Positions 5,546 through 9,858 of a stretch of DNA of 9,858 nucleotides are shown one piece after another. Numbering within the stretch: the first letter of the stretch is position 1; each line of letters begins with the position of its first letter. The stretch covers positions 1 through 9,858 of the forward strand of contig JAVWHX010000075.1 of the NCBI GenBank assembly GCA_036639875.1, written 5' to 3'. The translations under genes and the position numbers were made by a program. The DNA comes from JAVWHX01 sp036639875. Lineage in GTDB: Bacteria > Bacillota_I > Bacilli_A > Erysipelotrichales > Coprobacillaceae. The notes beneath the pieces were generated by a model that was given only the letters and a program-made list of their open reading frames with translations, made no database searches and was not told where the DNA came from.

Positions 5546-7327
5546 ATGTTAGAATTAAAAAATATTCGTAAAGTTATAAAAGAAAGAGTTATTTTGGATG
5601 ATATTTCAATAACATTCAATGATACTGGTTTTGTTGGGATTGTAGGAGAGAGTGGGTGTGGGAAGAGTACGTTACTTTATATTATAGGAATGCTAGATCA
5701 AAACTTTGCAGGTGAAGTTATATATAATGGAAATAGAGTCGATGATCATGTCGCTTTTATTCAATCTTCTATCTCTTATATGATGCAATCTAAAGATTAT
5801 ATTTCCTCGTTAACAGTTAAAGAAAACATAGTTCTAGCTTGTCAAAGCAGTCAAATTGCTTACAACCAAAATGACTTTAAAAAGATAACTCAGCAACTCG
5901 GTATTTATAATCTTCTTCAGCGTTATCCACATCAGTTATCAGGTGGACAACTCAAAAGAGTTTCTATCGCAAAAGCATTATTAAAGCAATCACCCATTCT
6001 TTTATGTGATGAACCAACAGGAGCTTTACATGATAAACAAGCTCAAGAGGTTATGGAATTACTTCAAAAGGTTTCTAAAAAGAGATTAGTCATTATTGTT
6101 TCACATGATGTTGATTTGATAAAGCAATATTGTGATCATGTATTGACTTTAAAAGATACTCATTTAAAAGGAAAAATTAAGAAAATAAAACAAAGAGAAA
6201 CATTTGTTCAAAAGAAGACATATTATTCTTTGTTTTTTTATTCTTTAAGACAATTGATTTATCAAAAAGGGAAGATTGTTTTCTTATTTATCTTTCAATG
6301 GATAGTGATTGTTGCTTTCTTTATGATTGTGACGGGGATACAAGGTGTGTTTGAAGCTATTGATAAAGGTGAAAGACAAGCCCCTTTAAAGAATATGATA
6401 ATGATTGAAAAGAAAGATGGGCATGTGTTTGATAAACAGATTAGTCAATCAGATATTTTAACGTCTATGTATAGTTATCATTTGGAACAAATTACAATGA
6501 AATCTAATCAACAAGATGTTTCAGCGTTATTAAAGTTTTTACCTAGTCAAACATCTCATATAGTTTTAACCCAAGGACGGCTACCTCAAAATAGTCATGA
6601 AATCATTGTGAGTGAATCAGTGTATAAAAGTCTTAAAGACAATACCAAGATATCTTTTCATATTCAAAATACTTATAGGGATATGGATGTTGTAGGGGTT
6701 ATTGTGAATGATTTCTTTTCAAGTCAAGATGTTTATTGCTTGTCATCTTTTAAGAACAATATTTCAACATTAATAAATACTTATTCTTTATCTATTGAGG
6801 TCAAAGATAATCACTCAAGGGAGTTATATAAAGAATTAGAAAAGAATTATTTTGTAAGTAGTGAGGTTATTGAAAGAAGTGATAGTTATCAATCAGTATT
6901 ATCATTAGCGAGTATAGTAGCAGGGCTATTTATTGGAATTAGTTTTGTGATTTCATTATTATTGATTGCGATAGTTGAATCAACGATATATTTTGAAAGA
7001 AAGCATGATATTGCATATTTGTTATCTTTAGGTCTTTTTAAAAGAAGACTTTTCTTTTTATCTTTTATTGAGGCATTGGTATTAGGGGTTGTTATTGCAA
7101 TAGGTGGTAGTTTGTTGTCAATGTTGGTTTATTATTATGTTCATTATGTTTATAAAATAGAAGATATTTATCATGTAACATTACAACTCAAAACAATCTT
7201 TTTTAATCAATACGATATATTTATTGTGATTGTTTTAAGTTATATCGTGATGTGTATGTTGGGAATTATGGTTCCATTAAAGAAAATGATGAATACAGAT
7301 ATGATTGATGTCTTGAGGGAGGAATAG
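5546..7327 (+). CDS. ABC transporter, ATPase fused to MacB/FtsX-type permease (first of pair)
   Basis: This 593-residue membrane protein has an N-terminal ABC ATPase and a C-terminal four-helix permease. ATPase motifs are Walker A GESGCGKST (34-42), Q-loop Gln81, signature LSGGQ (131-135), Walker B ILLCDEPTG (151-159, Glu156) and switch His187. The D-loop reads ALHD (160-163) instead of the usual SLD. Membrane helix 1 is at about 244-266, then an extracellular domain (about 267-447) with a MacB-like GRLPQNSHEIIVSES stretch (344-358), then helices at about 451-476, 502-530 and 557-578. MacB-type transporters couple ATP use to export of peptides, lipoproteins or toxins, or to extracellular signalling; the substrate here is unknown. 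AAAGGAG lies 6 bases before the ATG, and only a weak TATAAC (5525-5530) is seen as promoter. The next gene, a paralogue, starts 1 base after the stop. Confidence 0.9.
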   Translation: MLELKNIRKVIKERVILDDISITFNDTGFVGIVGESGCGKSTLLYIIGMLDQNFAGEVIYNGNRVDDHVAFIQSSISYMMQSKDYISSLTVKENIVLACQSSQIAYNQNDFKKITQQLGIYNLLQRYPHQLSGGQLKRVSIAKALLKQSPILLCDEPTGALHDKQAQEVMELLQKVSKKRLVIIVSHDVDLIKQYCDHVLTLKDTHLKGKIKKIKQRETFVQKKTYYSLFFYSLRQLIYQKGKIVFLFIFQWIVIVAFFMIVTGIQGVFEAIDKGERQAPLKNMIMIEKKDGHVFDKQISQSDILTSMYSYHLEQITMKSNQQDVSALLKFLPSQTSHIVLTQGRLPQNSHEIIVSESVYKSLKDNTKISFHIQNTYRDMDVVGVIVNDFFSSQDVYCLSSFKNNISTLINTYSLSIEVKDNHSRELYKELEKNYFVSSEVIERSDSYQSVLSLASIVAGLFIGISFVISLLLIAIVESTIYFERKHDIAYLLSLGLFKRRLFFLSFIEALVLGVVIAIGGSLLSMLVYYYVHYVYKIEDIYHVTLQLKTIFFNQYDIFIVIVLSYIVMCMLGIMVPLKKMMNTDMIDVLREE

Positions 7328-7328
7328 A

Positions 7329-9179
7329 ATGTTAGAATTAAAACATATTTATAAGCGATATGATTATCAATTGGTATTAGATGACGTCTCTATGACATTT
7401 GATAAGGTAGGGATGATAGGTATTATTGGTCCATCTGGATGTGGAAAGAGTACACTTTTACATATTATTGGAGGAATTGATAAGGATTTTAATGGGGATA
7501 TGTTGTTAGATAATAAAAGTGTTAAATGGAAATTAGCAACTTATCGTAAGAAACATGTCAGTTTTATTTTTCAACAATTTCATTTGATTATGTGGTTATC
7601 ATCAATTCAAAACTTATCGTTATCGCGTTACTTTACAAAATATTTTCGTAATCAAAAAGATTTAGATGTTTCTGATTTTAAAGGATTAAAGATGTCTTCA
7701 TTATCACATGGACAAAGACAAAGAATTGCTTATTTACGTGCCAGTTATCAACAATCTGATATATTGTTATGTGATGAACCAACAGGATCATTAGACCCAG
7801 AGAGTGCTGATAAAATTATGAGTTTATTAAAAGAAGAGTCTTTACATAAACTTGTTATTATTGTTTCGCATGATAAAACAAGAGTTGAGAAGTTATGTGA
7901 TGAAATTTATGAAATGAAAGATGGTAAGATTATCAATCATTTTATGAAAAGAGAAAGTCATACTTATCAGTCAGTCAAGAAAAAGAAACAACATACAGTT
8001 TTTCCGAAAGTTCGTTTATCATTATTATCATTGTTTTCTCATAAGGCGAGAAGTCTTCAAATGGTGTTTGGATTAACAATTTCTTTATTATGTATTGTCT
8101 TAGCTTTAACAATGAGTAGAGGTCTTCAAAAACAATTAACTGATTATGTCTATTCATTGGTACCCTCTTCAAGTCTAAGTTTTCAACTTCGTAATAAAGA
8201 ATCGTTATCCTTATCACAACAAGCTTTTCAAAATCAGGCAATTGTTCAAACATATTATTATTTAGATGAATATGAGTTTTTAGGAATTGGTTTTGTTGGT
8301 GATAAATATCAAGAATCACAGGTTTTGTTTATTGGTGATGATGCTTCACCCTATAAAGATTTAACTTTACATATTGGTAATGTACCAAGTCAAAAACAAG
8401 ATATCTTAGTTTCTTTATCAACTGCTCAACATTTGTGTAAAGATCAAGATGTAGGAACTTTAATAGGAAAAAAGGTTTATGCTTGGTATAAGTATGAAAG
8501 ACAAGTCAAAGCGATTGAATATCGTGTTGTAGGAATTACTTCACAGAAAACCTCTTTAGATACAATTTATCAAATGCCTAATGCTTATATTGATTTGTTA
8601 AAAGATGTTTATCAATTTGATATAGCGAAAGTGAAAAGTCATTTGGGGATTATTTATGTTGATAAGAAATATGAAAGAAGTGATATTAAAAAACAACTAG
8701 AAGGAGCTTATCCAAGTTATAAGTTTTTAGAAGTTGGAGCTTCGACTGTTCACAATATGAATAATACAATGGAACAAGTGAAAATAGTATTATATATATT
8801 CTCCTTTCTTGCAATTATTTCTTCTTTGTTTTTAATTGGAGAAGTGATGTTTTTAAATGTTGTTCAAAAAAGAAAAGATCTTGCGATTATGAAATGTTTT
8901 GGTGCTACAACATTTGATTTGATAAGAATTGTTTTATATGAATCATTAGAGATATTGATTTATGCTCAAGTTTCTTGTGCATTATTATATTATCAATTAT
9001 TAAAAGTAGTGAATACTTTTGTGAGTGAGGCAATGTTGAGTGAGAGTCTTGTTTTTTCTTTTGATTATGAATTATTGTTGTATGTTTATGGTTTTTCTTT
9101 TCTACTTGTTTTTATCAGTCAGATTATTCCTCTGTTTTATGTTGCAAAGATGAATACTATTGAAGCTTTAAAAAATTAA
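7329..9179 (+). CDS. ABC transporter, ATPase fused to MacB/FtsX-type permease (second of pair)
   Basis: This is a 616-residue paralogue of the preceding gene with the same plan, and probably its partner subunit. Motifs are Walker A GPSGCGKST (34-42), Q-loop Gln82, Walker B ILLCDEPTG (145-153, Glu150), D-loop SLDP (154-157) and switch His181. The signature is degenerate, LSHGQ (125-129), and the stretch from Q-loop to signature is about 7 residues shorter than in the first gene. Membrane helix 1 is at about 245-263, a long extracellular domain at about 265-482, and the other helices at about 485-508, 535-557 and 580-604. The cytoplasmic loop KRKDLAIMKCFGATTFDLIR (514-533) is typical of FtsX/MacB permeases. 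AGGGAGG (7316-7322) is a strong ribosome binding site inside the end of the first gene. No terminator hairpin is visible after the stop. Substrate unknown. Confidence 0.9.
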   Translation: MLELKHIYKRYDYQLVLDDVSMTFDKVGMIGIIGPSGCGKSTLLHIIGGIDKDFNGDMLLDNKSVKWKLATYRKKHVSFIFQQFHLIMWLSSIQNLSLSRYFTKYFRNQKDLDVSDFKGLKMSSLSHGQRQRIAYLRASYQQSDILLCDEPTGSLDPESADKIMSLLKEESLHKLVIIVSHDKTRVEKLCDEIYEMKDGKIINHFMKRESHTYQSVKKKKQHTVFPKVRLSLLSLFSHKARSLQMVFGLTISLLCIVLALTMSRGLQKQLTDYVYSLVPSSSLSFQLRNKESLSLSQQAFQNQAIVQTYYYLDEYEFLGIGFVGDKYQESQVLFIGDDASPYKDLTLHIGNVPSQKQDILVSLSTAQHLCKDQDVGTLIGKKVYAWYKYERQVKAIEYRVVGITSQKTSLDTIYQMPNAYIDLLKDVYQFDIAKVKSHLGIIYVDKKYERSDIKKQLEGAYPSYKFLEVGASTVHNMNNTMEQVKIVLYIFSFLAIISSLFLIGEVMFLNVVQKRKDLAIMKCFGATTFDLIRIVLYESLEILIYAQVSCALLYYQLLKVVNTFVSEAMLSESLVFSFDYELLLYVYGFSFLLVFISQIIPLFYVAKMNTIEALKN

Positions 9180-9186
9180 AAAGTCA

Positions 9187-9214
9187 TTGAATTTATAAGA
9201 AGGTATGCTATAAT
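9187..9214 (+). promoter_or_regulatory. Promoter for the leuS T-box leader
   Basis: TTGAAT (9187-9192) and TATAAT (9209-9214) are 16 bp apart, and the -10 carries the TGC extension. Transcription should start near 9221, about 240 bases before the leuS ATG. Confidence 0.85.
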
Positions 9215-9220
9215 GTAATG

Positions 9221-9440
9221 GATTAAAATCAATGAAAAGGAATAGTAGTTGTAAAGAGTCCTTAAGAGAGCTTGTGGAAGGTGCGAACAAGTGGATGATG
9301 ACAATGAACTCGCCTGGGAGATGTAAAGATGAATTGAGTAGTCTTTATCGTATCACTGCGTTAAAGTGTTGAGTGCATGGGGTTATTCATGAACTAAGGT
9401 GGTAACGCGATTAAAGTCGTCCTTAGATGGATGACTTTTT
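9221..9440 (+). promoter_or_regulatory. T-box riboswitch, leucine-specific, controlling leuS
   Basis: This leader binds uncharged tRNA and prevents termination. Stem I shows the AGTA/GAA loop-E pair (9244-9247 opposite 9306-9308), an adjoining helix GTTGT/ACAAT (9248-9252 with 9301-9305), the AGAGAG bulge (9265-9270) and the distal helix CTTGT/ACAAG. The specifier after GAA is CTC (9309-9311), a leucine codon. TAAAGA/TCTTTA (9324-9329 with 9342-9347) forms an internal helix. The conserved T-box AAGGTGGTAACGCG is at 9396-9409. Its TGGT bulge (9400-9403) would pair with tRNA ending ACCA, matching the A discriminator base of tRNA-Leu. The antiterminator pairs CTAAGG (9394-9399) with CCTTAG (9421-9426), excluding the terminator. 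The start coordinate is the predicted transcription start. Confidence 0.95.
9413..9440 (+). terminator. T-box-controlled terminator before leuS
   Basis: AAAGTCGTCC (9413-9422) pairs with GGATGACTTT (9429-9438), 10 bp with one G-U, around loop TTAGAT and followed by T residues. CCTTAG, shared with the antiterminator, spans the top of the left arm and the loop. Confidence 0.93.
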
Positions 9441-9461
9441 ATATTTTAAGGAGGAAAATTT

Positions 9462-9858
9462 ATGGTATTTGATCACAAGCACATAGAAGTAAAATGGCAA
9501 AATTATTGGGATACTAACAAGACTTTTGTAACTGATGTATGGGATTTTTCTAAACCAAAGTATTATGCTTTAGATATGTTTCCATATCCATCAGGACAAG
9601 GACTACATGTAGGACATCCAGAAGGATACACAGCAACTGATATTGTTTCAAGATTTAAGAGAATGCAAGGGTTTAATGTTTTACATCCAATGGGATTTGA
9701 TGCATTTGGTTTACCTGCAGAACAATATGCAATTAATACGGGGAATCATCCTGAAGGATTTACTTTAGAAAATATTGAAACATTTACAAGACAACTTAAG
9801 ATGCTAGGTTTTTCTTTTGATTGGGATAAATGTATTTCAACATGTGATCCATCTTATT
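9462..9858 (+). CDS. leuS: Leucyl-tRNA synthetase (N-terminal part, continues outside window)
   Basis: This class I aminoacyl-tRNA synthetase joins leucine to tRNA-Leu in the cytoplasm. Only the first 132 residues are present, of roughly 800 usual for the bacterial enzyme. They include the start MVFDHKHIEVKWQNYW, the ATP-binding HIGH motif as HVGH (residues 49-52, in MFPYPSGQGLHVGHPEGY), and the conserved segment VLHPMGFDAFGLPAEQYAI. The KMSKS loop, editing domain and anticodon domain lie beyond the right edge. AAGGAGG (9448-9454) stands 7 bases before the ATG. Transcription is attenuated by the leucine T-box directly upstream, which agrees with the identification. Confidence 0.98.
   Translation, partial: MVFDHKHIEVKWQNYWDTNKTFVTDVWDFSKPKYYALDMFPYPSGQGLHVGHPEGYTATDIVSRFKRMQGFNVLHPMGFDAFGLPAEQYAINTGNHPEGFTLENIETFTRQLKMLGFSFDWDKCISTCDPSY

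Noticed and set aside
7975..8319. 114-codon minus-strand frame inside the second ABC gene
   Set aside because: It is antisense to the permease region, which has clear FtsX-type features and an intact frame.
5546..9179. Bacteriocin or antimicrobial-peptide resistance system
   Set aside because: The transporter type is compatible, but no precursor peptide, immunity protein, two-component system or processing enzyme is nearby, so naming a substrate would be unsupported.
1..9858. CRISPR array, insertion sequence, prophage, tRNA or rRNA gene
   Set aside because: No regularly spaced repeats, transposase or phage proteins, or tRNA/rRNA cores were seen on either strand.

Overview
The window is AT-rich chromosomal DNA from a low-GC Gram-positive bacterium. 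Firmicute hallmarks are strong AGGAGG-type ribosome binding sites, a SAM-I (S-box) riboswitch on metK, a leucine T-box on leuS, long-form Hpf and a YugI-type S1 protein. Protein style and gene content fit a gut anaerobe of the Erysipelotrichia (Coprobacillus/Catenibacterium-like). That placement is inference from general character, not from a database match.

Layout. (1) 1-1542, minus strand: yugI-type S1 gene followed by pgi, which runs off the left edge; the two overlap by ATGA. (2) 1543-1667: divergent promoters with a palindrome between them. (3) 1668-2329, plus strand: Nfu-type Fe-S scaffold and mscL, overlapping by one base. (4) 2330-2772: a regulatory region with an 11-bp tandem repeat, two candidate promoters, two related palindromes, a 41-codon ORF, and a complete SAM-I riboswitch with antiterminator and terminator. 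(5) 2773-4546: metK, its terminator, then hpf with its own promoter. (6) 4549-4576: a bidirectional terminator shared with the convergent yhcC-type radical SAM gene (4561-5505, minus). (7) 5546-9179: two adjacent paralogous genes, each fusing an ABC ATPase to a MacB/FtsX-type permease. (8) 9187-9461: promoter and T-box leader (CUC specifier, UGGU T-box bulge) controlling leuS, which runs off the right edge.

Most of the window is housekeeping: glycolysis, Fe-S assembly, osmotic safety valve, SAM synthesis, ribosome hibernation and tRNA charging. The metK and leuS leaders are transcription attenuators responding to SAM and to uncharged tRNA-Leu. The only accessory-looking module is the ABC exporter pair, whose two ATPase domains differ at key motifs and so look like an asymmetric heterodimer of unknown substrate. 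No CRISPR array, tRNA, rRNA, transposase or phage gene was seen. The least explained items are the 41-aa ORF placed between promoter and riboswitch, the paired palindromes around its promoter, and a 13-base promoter element shared by the two ribosome-associated genes yugI and hpf.
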